Assembly: GCA_014843695.1 (NCBI GenBank)
Contig: CM026403.1
Location: forward strand, 41,754,572 to 41,818,571
DNA length: 64,000 nt
Direction: 5' to 3'
From: Archivesica marissinica
Lineage: Eukaryota > Mollusca > Bivalvia > Venerida > Vesicomyidae
Part shown: positions 22,001-29,730 of the stretch, piece by piece
Numbering within the stretch: the stretch's first letter is position 1
Layout: the number at the start of each line of letters is the position of its first letter
Program-made: the position numbers and the translations under genes
Notes under the pieces: model-generated
Seen by the model: only the letters and a program-made list of their open reading frames with translations
The model's database searches: none
Told to the model about the DNA's origin: nothing

Positions 22001-24637
22001 GTAGAATCTCACAGCTTTACTGTGAGTACAGTCGTAGAATCTCAAGTCGTAGAATCTCACAGCTTTACTGCAAGTACAGTCGTAGAATCTCACAGCTTTA
22101 CTGCGAGTACAGTCGTAGAAACTCACAGCTTTACTGCGAGTACAGTCGTAGAATCTCACAGTCGTAGAATCTCACAGTCGTAGAATCTCACAGCTTTACT
22201 GCGAGTACAGTCGTAGAATCTCGCAGCTTTACTGCGAGTACAGTCGTAGAATCTCACAGCTTTACTGCGAGTACAGTCATCAGAGATTCATTATTTATAA
22301 AGCATGAGATATAAGACGAGGATCTTATCGGCCATTTTTATGCCTCGAGGCCGTATATAATTAAAAAAGAAACATGGTGTATCTTTAAGAGTTGATTGAA
22401 ACATTAATAAGATTTAACAGCATTTAACGCATTCTAGTAAACTTTAGTTGTGACAAATGAGGATGGGTTCCGAGTCCATTGACCTGTGTCATGGCACGAG
22501 ACACCTGTGACAATAAAAAATAGCTGATAAAAACAAGTATTCTTTTTCTGAGCATGTGTTTGTCACAGGGTGAGAAAAATGCGCAGCCAACCCAGGACCT
22601 TTAGCTTACAGGGTTAGCCAGGCTGCTTACACATGACAAATAGGCCCATTGGTCCGGGTGCATCTTAAAGTGTAAATATTGCGTATTGAATGTTTGTTTG
22701 CATATGTCACTTTATTAAAAAACTTACTTACTTACACATGATCTCCCCAATGGTGACTTAAGTCTGTACCGCGACGTGTTTCATTAATCTGTTTTGTATT
22801 AAATGTGAGTTTGTGTGCGAAAGCTTCTGACCCCTACATAAAAAGCTAATTGGTATAAATGTTGCTGTAGGTGATGCATTGATACCAGTGGATGTAGGAA
22901 TCTTAGACAACTACAGAGTGAAGAAACAACTACTACATTCATGGTATGTGTCATGTCATTATTTTAAGTTATTACAATAAGAGATATATGGCCGCCACCA
23001 TGCGATAATAGGCACTCGGGACATTTTTCAGAAAAAATGGAAGTGGTTAATGAGAGACTAAAATTTCACATTTCCCCCCACCTCTATACATTACTGTATA
23101 ATTTCAAGGGATTAGGACTTTTAAAAAAAGCTATGTTGTTTAAATTTCCATATCAAATAGCATAAACATTTCAAAACTGTTGCCATAGGAATGATGTAAC
23201 CAAGCCCATCACATTGTGCATTGGCATGATATTTGGTCAAAGTTGTGGATTACTTAAACGTCTTACTGCCGAACAATCGATTATGATTGGCAGGCGCAGT
23301 CTACAACAGTTAGTTAATCTAAAATGTTATGTGCAAGTTAAAAAGAATCTACAAAGCTATACAGTCAAACCTGTGTTTAGTGGTCACCTCTATTAAGCAA
23401 CCAGATTCCCAATATGTAGTTTTATTATATATTTGACCTCTATTAAGCAGCCACCTGTGCTAAGCAGCCACTTTCTGTGATTCCCTTTGCTGGCTGCTTA
23501 AGACAGGTTTGACTGTAGTTAAAAGCAGACAGTACATATATTAGAGAGAGTTCGAGTCCAGTCTATAAATGTGAGTGATGATGTGAACAATAGGAATTTC
23601 ATATCTTATATATGTGCACATCGTAGGCGACCAAACCTACAGAATATAGAATATCAAAAGACATTATTGTTTCAAAAAGATGCGTGTGTGTCACCAAACA
23701 TGTCGCAGCGTTCTGAATTGATATCAATTAACATTTTATTATATTTCGGGTTTTACGCCTGCATCAGCACCATTTCGGGCTATATCGCCGACGGGCAGTT
23801 TACCTAACAACACCTTTCCTGGGCAGGCTCCAGCGGTTAACCAGTACTTGCACCAACCTCCATAAGAAACTGCCAACTTTTTCATATAAATGAGACGGCC
23901 TGAGCGTGGCTCGAACCCGTGACCATCAGTGATGATAGGTTACAGCGGTATACAAGTCAGCGACCATAACCACTCGACCACAGAGGCGTACTCAATTAAC
24001 ATAGGGAGTTGTGGACGTCTACTTTCCAGTCAAATGCTCCTCCCTGCCCTTGGGTTTCAGCCATAATGAGGCGAGATTCCTTCAGGTTGGAAGGCACTCG
24101 TGGCGTGCAGGCGGTTGGTGCCAGCCCATGCTGGAAACACAGGGCTCATCCTAGGTCAGAATATTTGGGAGAAACCGCCATTAAATGGTAGTATTTAATA
24201 GATTTAAAAAACACAACAGTATCACCATTAAATATAACATTGAATACGACTGCTTTACAATGGCCAATGTAGCTGACTGGAAAATATTTTATTTGGAAAT
24301 GGTAATAAGAAATTTAGGGAGAAGTGGAGGCACAGTGTTACCGTCCCTGGGGCGACTATTTCTCCCTCTAGGGTGAGCTCTGGTCAAACAATGTTGTATT
24401 TTCGGTTCTCATGGTTGGAATGAACATTTGAACCTTGCACAGTGAAAATACTGCAACATCTGATTCTTGGAAAATACTGCAACATCTGATTCTTAATGTT
24501 CCAGTCTCTCTATACACAGTTACTATGTATAATTAATAATGGTTTTGTTCTTCTATTTCAGTACCGTTATAGCCACCAATCTCTTACTGGTTGATGAAAT
24601 CATGCGAGCAGGAATGAGTTCACTCAAGGGAGATTAA
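3959..24637 (+). CDS. CCT6: CCT6, T-complex protein 1 subunit zeta (12 exons, complete)
   Basis: Zeta subunit of the cytosolic TRiC/CCT chaperonin, the ATP-driven double ring that folds actin, tubulin and other cytosolic proteins. Twelve exons join in phase through GT..AG borders: 3959-4095, 6636-6699, 9921-10055, 11644-11817, 15159-15262, 16335-16445, 17713-17872, 20033-20212, 20762-21002, 21557-21700, 22871-22943, 24562-24637. The sum is 1599 bases, giving 532 residues; the family is about 531. Nucleotide-site motifs are visible: NLGPKG (37-42), GDGTT (89-93), GAGA (410-413), with VDEIMRAG (518-525) near the C-terminus. The start is the first ATG of the exon and matches the family N-terminus. 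No frameshift or internal stop was seen, so the gene looks functional. The exons total 1.6 kb across 20.7 kb; much of the remainder is private minisatellites and SINEs. Identity rests on recognised family sequence along the whole length. Confidence 0.97.
4265..4640. mobile_element. head-to-head inverted SINE pair (family 5)
   Basis: Left arm from about 4336 (GTTCCATTAATGTCAAA to CCTTGCTCAATGAC) and right arm 4505-4625 are inverted diverged copies, each ~115 bases. They flank a ~70-base centre with a tRNA B-box-like GGTTCGATACTCGG. In CCT6 intron 1; a transcript could fold into a long hairpin. A related single copy lies at 31690-31835. Confidence 0.6.
5285..5505 (-). mobile_element. tRNA-derived SINE, family 6
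   Basis: The minus-strand head contains an A box (GATAGCGCAGTGGATGCGC) and a B-box-like region, followed by CACGTTGCCTCTTCTCTC and GATGGATTCCATCAGGAATG. The 3' tail is GAGTGATTTATATAAGTTG. A partial second copy is at 37490-37625. CCT6 intron 1. Confidence 0.65.
5506..6635. other. rest of CCT6 intron 1
   Basis: AT-rich, with a short degenerate ~20-bp repeat around AGATTCTGGTACA at 6096-6200 and a solitary remnant of it near 6430. No other structure seen. Confidence 0.5.
6636..6699 (+). CDS. CCT6: CCT6 exon 2
   Basis: Short 64-base exon after a TTATTTTAG acceptor and before a GTGAGT donor. Encodes residues 46-67, including [15 protein letters not shown], a conserved part of the equatorial domain. 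Confidence 0.95.
7475..7598. repeat. 29-bp inverted repeat (hairpin, MITE-like)
   Basis: Arms 7475-7503 and 7570-7598 are inverted copies with one mismatch (GAGTGAATATGGAATAT and its complement), around a 66-base centre in CCT6 intron 2. No clear target-site duplication found, so a MITE identity is unproven. Confidence 0.55.
8608..8663. repeat. perfect 19-bp palindrome arms
   Basis: AGTGAGATATAATCCATAT at 8608-8626 and its exact reverse complement at 8645-8663, with an 18-base loop that itself pairs in part. CCT6 intron 2. Confidence 0.6.
8731..8815. repeat. three-copy tandem repeat (~28 bp)
   Basis: Three near-identical copies containing CAGTTATTGTTATCGGCCAC. A small, young array. Confidence 0.7.
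9047..9205 (-). mobile_element. tRNA-derived SINE, family 2 (partial)
   Basis: Shares GGCACCTTTCCTGGGCAGG, GGTTAACCAGTACTTGG and the GCTCGAACCC B-box complement with the fuller copies at 23739, 37152 and 49936. CCT6 intron 2. Confidence 0.65.
9273..9757. repeat. 33-bp minisatellite (CCT6 intron 2)
   Basis: Units with CAAGTAACTGACATGGACTG, some truncated, about 15 copies. Ends about 160 bases before exon 3. A 78-codon minus-strand frame here is a by-product. Confidence 0.85.
9921..10055 (+). CDS. CCT6: CCT6 exon 3
   Basis: Encodes residues 68-112 with the group II chaperonin signature [12 protein letters not shown], whose GDGTT contacts ATP phosphates. The acceptor is GTATTTCAG. The donor after GAG is GTAGTT, somewhat weak. 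Confidence 0.96.
10100..10475 (+). mobile_element. SINE family 3 with an internal minisatellite
   Basis: Starts near a tRNA-like B box (GCAGGTTTGAATCCCACAAG) and ends AAACCCCATCACAAACAAG, as in related copies at 16025, 17400 and 19722. The middle is expanded by the 36-bp array at 10233-10409. CCT6 intron 3. Confidence 0.6.
10233..10409. repeat. 36-bp tandem repeat nested in a SINE
   Basis: Five copies of a unit beginning CCCGTAATACTGCTTGGATG. Single copies of this segment (GAAATACTGCTTGCAGGGGC-like) occur in other family 3 SINEs, so the expansion arose inside the element. Confidence 0.8.
10994..11240 (+). mobile_element. tRNA-derived SINE, family 1 (5'-truncated)
   Basis: Shares the GTTCGATCCCCCGTCTGACC B-box region and the ACCGAGGTCTCGTG body with the 1765-2023 copy, in opposite orientation. 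Sits in CCT6 intron 3. Confidence 0.75.
11644..11817 (+). CDS. CCT6: CCT6 exon 4
   Basis: Encodes residues 113-170 (from [12 protein letters not shown] to DLADLLTE). The donor is GTATGT. The last ~54 bases of this exon plus the start of the intron form the unit of a tandem array that follows immediately (11818-12830), so the same donor is copied many times downstream. Confidence 0.95.
11818..12830. repeat. 76-bp array derived from CCT6 exon 4 and its splice donor
   Basis: The first ~7 units are essentially identical 76-bp copies carrying the last ~54 bases of exon 4, the GAG|GTATGT donor and ~20 intron bases. Later units are diverged (ACATTCTGGGGACAAAAGTC). No unit carries an acceptor, so they are not whole extra exons. 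Confidence 0.9.
12899..14757. repeat. 41-bp minisatellite (CCT6 intron 4)
   Basis: About 45 units with GCTTGTGAGACCTTGATTGC, with two main variants (TGATTGCTGTCACC and the shorter TGATTAGTCACC) interspersed. The remainder of the intron up to exon 5 shows nothing. Confidence 0.9.
15159..15262 (+). CDS. CCT6: CCT6 exon 5
   Basis: Encodes residues 171-204 and two bases of codon 205, including [13 protein letters not shown], the start of the apical substrate-binding domain. The acceptor is CCCGCAG and the donor GTAAGC. Confidence 0.95.
15263..16020. other. unique part of CCT6 intron 5
   Basis: AT-rich, no array, no ORF and no recognised element before the SINE at 16025. Confidence 0.5.
16025..16190 (+). 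mobile_element. SINE family 3 copy
   Basis: B-box region GTAGGTTCGAATCCACTGG, body GGTTGATGGTTCTACCC, tail ATTAAACCCCCAAAATTAA. CCT6 intron 5. Confidence 0.6.
16335..16445 (+). CDS. CCT6: CCT6 exon 6
   Basis: Encodes residues 206-241 flanked by split codons. Contains the conserved [16 protein letters not shown] and [13 protein letters not shown] segments of the apical domain. The acceptor is CTTGTAG and the donor GTGAGT. Confidence 0.95.
16760..16985 (-). mobile_element. tRNA-derived SINE, family 4
   Basis: The minus strand carries a tRNA-like head (GCGAGCTCGCTTCTCACC), CGCCAGATCGGACAGGTGGG and the tail ATTAATATAAGTTGTTAAAG. Fuller plus-strand copies lie at 31950 and 32948. CCT6 intron 6. 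Confidence 0.6.
17012..17233 (+). mobile_element. SINE family 2 copy (5'-truncated)
   Basis: From GTAACCTATCATCACTGATG through GGTTCGAGCCCCGCTCAG to the tail GCGTAAAACCCGAAATATAA. Abuts the family 4 copy on the opposite strand. CCT6 intron 6. Confidence 0.7.
17400..17620 (+). mobile_element. SINE family 3 copy
   Basis: Head GGTCGAGTGGTTAAGATC (A box), then GAGGAAGCTATCCAGCTGGC, tail TAAACCCCCAAAACAAAC. About 90 bases before CCT6 exon 7. Confidence 0.65.
17713..17872 (+). CDS. CCT6: CCT6 exon 7
   Basis: Encodes residues 243-295 after completing codon 242. Includes [16 protein letters not shown] and [11 protein letters not shown] of the apical domain. Ends in phase 0 before GTAAAA. Confidence 0.95.
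17913..18412. repeat. 29- to 32-bp minisatellite (CCT6 intron 7)
   Basis: About 16 units built on ATTTGTCTAGGGCCGTTCC. Starts roughly 40 bases after the exon 7 donor. Confidence 0.85.
18529..19614. repeat. 35-bp minisatellite, highly uniform (CCT6 intron 7)
   Basis: About 31 copies of a unit containing TATAACCCGATCATGCCTCT, almost all identical; only a few units show a one-base gap or change. Second array in the same intron, unrelated to the first. Confidence 0.92.
19722..19962 (+). mobile_element. SINE family 3 copy
   Basis: Contains GTAAATTCGAATCTCACTTG, GAAGGTCAATGGTTCTACCC and the tail CTATAAACCACAAAAACAAA. CCT6 intron 7, about 70 bases before exon 8. Confidence 0.65.
20033..20212 (+). 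CDS. CCT6: CCT6 exon 8
   Basis: Sixty whole codons, residues 296-355, from [16 protein letters not shown] through [17 protein letters not shown] to [12 protein letters not shown]. The acceptor is ATTATACAG and the donor GTAAGT. Confidence 0.96.
20762..21002 (+). CDS. CCT6: CCT6 exon 9
   Basis: Residues 356-435 plus one base. Contains [18 protein letters not shown] and the nucleotide-pocket motif LPGAGAFE. The acceptor is CCATTTGAG. A 191-codon minus-strand frame across this exon (20326-20901) is an antisense shadow. Confidence 0.95.
21557..21700 (+). CDS. CCT6: CCT6 exon 10
   Basis: Residues 437-483 with flanking split codons. Includes [20 protein letters not shown], the family's equatorial helix. 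The acceptor is TATGACAG and the donor GTATAG. A 27- to 33-bp minisatellite starts about 30 bases after the donor and stays open for a while in this frame; it is intronic. Confidence 0.95.
21733..22278. repeat. 27/33-bp minisatellite (CCT6 intron 10)
   Basis: About 18 units with CAGTCGTAGAATCTCACAGC; a six-base CGAGTA insert distinguishes the long form. Begins ~30 bases after the exon 10 donor. Several overlapping frames are by-products. Confidence 0.88.
22279..22870. other. unique remainder of CCT6 intron 10
   Basis: No ORF or array. A possible degraded tRNA-like stretch near 22580-22660 (CAGCCAACCCAGGACC) is too weak to call. Confidence 0.4.
22871..22943 (+). CDS. CCT6: CCT6 exon 11
   Basis: Seventy-three bases, residues 485-507 with flanking split codons, containing [16 protein letters not shown], the nucleotide-contacting D..LDN..K element. 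The acceptor is TTGCTGTAG and the donor GTATGT. Confidence 0.94.
23739..23987 (-). mobile_element. SINE family 2, near full length
   Basis: Minus strand: tRNA-like head GTGGTCGAGTGGTTATGGTC, B box GGGTTCGAGCCACGCTCAGG, body with CTGCCCGTCGGCGATATAGC, tail GCGTAAAACCCGAAATATAA. CCT6 intron 11. Confidence 0.75.
24562..24637 (+). CDS. CCT6: CCT6 exon 12 (terminal)
   Basis: Residues 508-532, [20 protein letters not shown] then LKGD and TAA (24635-24637). The acceptor is CTATTTCAG. The C-terminus lies in the chamber of the folded ring in this family. Confidence 0.96.
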
Positions 24638-24835
24638 CACAACTTATTTATTAGTTTACTCACGGAGATTATCATGGAAATCATTGTCTCTATTTGAAAA
24701 TGTGCTTACATTTCTACTTTGTATAAAAATGAAATGTGATAATTATATAGTGTACTAGAATATATTGAAATTTCTGTTTGCTGAAAGAACAAAATAGGAC
24801 AATTATATTTACAAGTGTAACATTTCTTCAACTGA

Positions 24836-24841
24836 AATAAA
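24836..24841 (+). terminator. CCT6 polyadenylation signal AATAAA
   Basis: Canonical AATAAA about 200 bases after the CCT6 stop codon in AT-rich 3' UTR-like sequence. A second AATAAA lies near 25041, so alternative 3' ends are possible. Confidence 0.6.
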
Positions 24842-25073
24842 TGTAAAATGGCTGTGGTAGTATTTGAACAGTAGCTATGGTAGTATTTAAAATGACAGGT
24901 TACAGGTTCTTAGTATTCATAATACCAGGTTCTTCATAATAATGCCAGGTTGTTAGCTGGTATGATGCTTATCTTCACGTCTTGCGTTTCTCAAATAGTT
25001 TCGTATGCAAACAATCGGACACCTGTTGCCAATGCTTGAAATAAATTATTACTTTCAGGAATTCACGTTTTTA

Positions 25074-25310
25074 TTTTGTCCTGTAATTCAATAGCAATAT
25101 AATTTCTATATCCTGTAACTCTATAGCAATATAAATTCTATATCCTGTAACTATAGCAATATAAATTCTATATCATGTAACTCTACAGCAATATAAATTC
25201 TATATCCTGTAACTATAGCAATTAATTTCTATATCCTGTAACTCTATAGCAATATAATTTCTATATCCTGTAACTATAGCAATTAATTTCTATATCCTGT
25301 AACTTTATAG
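25074..25310. repeat. ~30-bp AT-rich minisatellite downstream of CCT6
   Basis: About eight units with TATATCCTGTAACTCTATAG, in two lengths. In the CCT6 3' flank. Confidence 0.8.
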
Positions 25311-25887
25311 TCTAATTGTGCATATCGTCACGGTCTTTCAATCTATGGATTTTTGAAATTATCTTTGCCTGAAAATGGTTTGGGAATAAAGTCTAGTTGT
25401 GCATGTTACCACCTTGCTCGGTGAATTGTCAATAGTTTTAATCCTTTACGATTTTAAAGAACAAAGTTCATCCAAACTGGTTGTAATTAACCACTGGCTG
25501 GATTTCAACACTACCAAGCGGAGTAACGGTGATGCAGTTCTTGACCCCATGAAATTTATTTTGGACCATTCCAATATTTATTGTTCATTAAATAGCTTTC
25601 AGTGGTACTTTTAACCTTGGGCCTTGTAGTTGCTATGGCATTGAAAAAGAAATGTGCGAAACAATTGGTCAGGATTTGATCAAACTGTGGTGTATTAGTA
25701 CCAATACATGTACCTAAACTGTAAGTCTTAATTAAAACTAACCAACACAATTTGCCTGAAAGGTAACTGGGATCTTCCTCCACCAATAGGACAAGTGCCG
25801 TATGACTGAATTTATTTATGTGGTGGTACTTCAGCTCTAAGCAAAACCAAGAGAGCCGGCCGAGACACCAGTTTACCCACATATTAT

Positions 25888-26553
25888 AAGAGTGCTGCCC
25901 GAGACAAATGCCTCGATACTGTACAACGTATGCTGCCCGAAACAAATGCCTCGATACTGTACAACGTATGCTGCCCGAGACAAATGCCTCGATACTGTAC
26001 AAAGTATGCTGCCCGAGACAAATGCCTCAATACTGTACAACTTATGCTGCCCGAGACAAATGCCTCGATACTGTACAAAGTATGCTGCCCGAGACAAATG
26101 CCTCGATACGGTACAACTTATGCTGCCCGAGACAAATGCCTCGATACTGTACAAGTATGCTGTCCGAGACAAATGCCTCGATACGGTACAACGTATGCTG
26201 CCCGAGACAAACGTATGAATACTGTACAACTTATGCTGCCTGAGACAAATGCCTCGATACTGTACAACGTATGCTGCCCGAGACAAATGCCTCGATACTG
26301 TAAGTATGCTGTCCGAGACAAATGCCTCAATACTGTACAACTTATGCGGCCCGAGACAAATGCCTCGATACTGTACAAAGTATGCTGCCCGAGACAAATG
26401 CCTCAATACTGTACAACTTATGCTGCCCGAGACAAATGCCTCGATACGGTACAACGTATGCTGCCCGAGACAAATGCCTCGATACTGTACAAAGTATGCT
26501 GCCCGAGACAAATGCCTCGATACTGTACAAAGTATGCTGCCCGAGACAAATGC
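25888..26553. repeat. 38-bp minisatellite
   Basis: About 17 units with GTATGCTGCCCGAGACAAAT. Open in several frames on both strands only because the unit lacks stops. Lies between CCT6 and SART3. Confidence 0.9.
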
Positions 26554-28229
26554 CTTAACTTGACTGAATCGACACGATTGGAACATTTGGTCTCCATGTC
26601 ATTGCCATATGGTTTAACATTTTACACACATCTTCATGATAATCTTTCAAGAGACTTGGTCGATATGGAACGGGTACAACATACATTATAAGTGACTTTA
26701 TATGGACTACATGAAATGCTAGGAATGGACCATCGAGATATCCCCCCCCCCCCCCCCCCCACACTCTGGCAGGGGATATTTAACATGTGATAAATCTATG
26801 TCGCATGGCAAGTTTTTAATTGTAACAAGAGTTATCCTTCATATGCACTCGTGCGAGACGAGGATATGTCATCTCTGCCGAGTTTATGACATGCATGTAT
26901 TCCGACCACTTGGGTAGAATATCCTTGTCCTGCACCAGTGCATACTTGTTCTAGCACTACTACTGGCCAAGGCACTCATTTTTATTGCCAGCTCAGTTCC
27001 ATCGTTGACTGAGGGGAACATTTCAACTCTTCCTGCTGGACCAATCTTTGCTTCATTGAATCGGCAATGCTCAGTTTTCACCCATAGAAAAATAAACTAA
27101 AGCTAGTCTACACATTTCTGGACAACTTTAATACACTTGTGTTACTATGAAGATGTCTTGTCAGACACAGACAATTCACCAGTGTGCGTATGTACCTACC
27201 TCTATATAATAGACTATTTGTCGAGCGAAAATGTTGAAAATAAGCTGCAATATGTTCTCGATTCAAAAGAATGATTCTGACACATAAATTTAGTTGCGGC
27301 AACTTTGTGTAATGCGAGAGTTTAGACATGTGTCACGTGGAGCTTCGGATAACCAATTTCTGCATGGGTGGAACTAGCTGAAAACATGTGTCCTTGTCAA
27401 TAGGTGTGCGAGAAATGGCTGTATCTACAATACCATATTTTTCTTTTATTTGTTAATGACGATATAATACTTGATATGACAGTTTTTGTCGAGTGTTGCA
27501 TTTCTCTTAAATGGAATCCACAAAAAAATAAAACAATCTTGGGTGGTCAAAGTTATTATAAAGTAGTATAATGACCCTCAATAGAAAGAATTATGAAGTG
27601 TTACCAATATCTGTACATAAATTTGGTTTCCAATTAATATTCTACAAGAATTGAATTGAGATTTGAAATGTACGTAGAAGGCTACTTTCAATTTCAGCTA
27701 CATTCCATAATTGTTTTAGCGAGTTACGATGCAGTGTTCAAATTAACCAATAAGGAACTAGAGATCAGCAGTAAAGAGCAGAACTTGTTGCCAAAGATTC
27801 TTGTTATGAGCATTTTGAGAGGTCAACTTAATGTATAGATGCTGATAAAATCATGATATCTCGGTATACATTAAAACACCAACAAACAGTTATTCCTACT
27901 GGCACGTCACTGGATGCACAATAAAACTATATTTCATATACAAATATATAGTAGCGGTAACTATAGTAAACCAGCATTTATAAACATCCAACAAGCATGT
28001 CATTTGTAAATATTAATTTCACAAAAGCCCTGTTCGGTTGTGGGCAGATTGTCCAAATTTACATTTTGTTTTGGCAGTTGCACATGTGTGTCATTATTTT
28101 GGATAAAAGGAAGTCAATTGTTATGTAGTTATGATGTCATAAATTCCCACGCATATACAAAATGGCAGCCAAATTGAACATTATTTCAAGTTGTCAAATA
28201 ACTGACTCCCCCCCCCCCCCCCATCAGTA
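26554..28229. other. intergenic spacer between CCT6 and SART3
   Basis: Poly-C runs at about 26743-26760 and 28207-28222. Minus-strand fragments at 26834-27081 look protein-like but are broken (see findings). Otherwise AT-rich without recognised features. Confidence 0.4.
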
Positions 28230-29193
28230 TTATGCTAAAAAAATGGGCATATCGGCTTGTTCTTTTTAGATAACCCTTTCCCTCATAGAAGCAACTCTTG
28301 ACGCCATTACCAATACGACATACATTGACAATGTAGTAGCCAAAACAATGTTCATAATAAAGGCCATAATCTCATGTAGTCCCAGTAATATCTATGGAGC
28401 TGGGATAGATATGGCTACTTATCCACTGCATGATAGCTAAATGGCTGTCGCTTGTATGGAGATATAATAGTATATTAACCTAAATCTCGTGTAGTCCTAG
28501 TAATATCTATGGAGGTGGGATAGATATGGCGACTACTTATCCACTGCATGATAGCTAAATGGCTGTCGCTTGTATGGAGATATAATAGTATATTAACCTA
28601 AATCTCGTGTAGTCCTAGTAATATCTATGGAGGTGGGATAGATATGGCGACTACTTATCCACTGCATGATAGCTAAATGGCTGTCGTTTGTATGGAGATA
28701 TAATAGTATATTAACCTAAATCTCTATGTAGTCACAGTAATATCTATGGAGGTGGGATAGATATGGCGACTACTTATCCACTGCATGATAGCTAAATGGC
28801 TGTCGTTTGTATGGAGATATAATAGTATATTAACCTAAATCTCTATGAAGGAAAGGTTAAATGGCTGTCGTTTGTATGGAGATATAATAGTATATTAACC
28901 TAAATCTCTATGAAGGAAAGGGTTAAATGGCTGTCGTTTGTATTGAGATATAATAGTATATTAACCTAAATCTTTATGAAGGAAAGGGTTAAATGGCTGT
29001 CGTTTGTATGGAGATATAATAGTATATTAACCTAAATCTTTATGAAGGAAAGGGTTAAATGGCTGTCGTTTGTATGGAGATATAATAGTATATTAACCTA
29101 AATCTCTATGAAGGAAATAGTTAAATGGCTGTCGTTTGTATGGAGATATAATAGTATATTAACCTAAATCTCTATGAAGGAAAGGGTTAAGAT
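28230..29193. repeat. mixed 66/115-bp repeat block
   Basis: Long units carry CTATGGAGGTGGGATAGATA and ATAGCTAAATGGCTGTCG; short units keep only the AAATGGCTGTCGTTTGTATG to AAGGAAAGGGTT part. The first ~330 bases reappear inverted at 32140-32460. A duplicated ~100-base segment with CACACAATGGGTAGATAATT follows at 29270-29440. Confidence 0.8.
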
Positions 29194-29531
29194 ATGAAAT
29201 CTAGTACTGTAATCACTATTTCCAATCATCCATTCCTTAGAATATCTCCTTCTGCTGTACATTCCAGGTAAACACACAATGGGTAGATAATTATTACCTG
29301 CATGTCCGTCACATACTCCCGAGGAGAATTCTTAGAGGAATCCTTAGAATATCTCCTGTACATTCCAGGTAAACAACACACAATGGGTAGATAATTATTA
29401 CCCGCATGTCCGTCACATACTCCCGAGGAGAATTCTTACAGAGGAATATTTATAACCGTTATTTTGAGAAAAAATGCGTAACGCAACAAGCACAAACATA
29501 TCGCATTCTTTAATAAGTTCCTACAACAATA

Positions 29532-29730
29532 TCATTTTTTCAGCAGCATGTCCCTAAACTCACTATTGCTCATTCCTGAAGTCTTCGTGCTAGTGACAGA
29601 ATCACCTGCAGTCTGTGATGGGTTTTTATCCTTACTCTGTGTCCCCAAGGAGCTTGATGGTTTGGACAGAGGTTGAGGTTTCTTGACAACAGATCTTGGC
29701 ATAAGCATGACTTGTGTTCTAGCGTGTCGG
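29532..29730 (-). CDS. SART3: SART3 terminal exon (LSm-interaction tail)
   Basis: Begins in mid-codon after a TTCTTTCAG acceptor. Reads HARTQVMLMPRSVVKK, a Ser/Lys-rich linker, then MSNSEFRDMLLKK and TGA at 29534-29532. The short C-terminal motif is the Lsm_interact signature shared by Prp24 and SART3. It lies between two inverted copies of another repeat (28230-28560 and 32140-32460). Confidence 0.85.
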
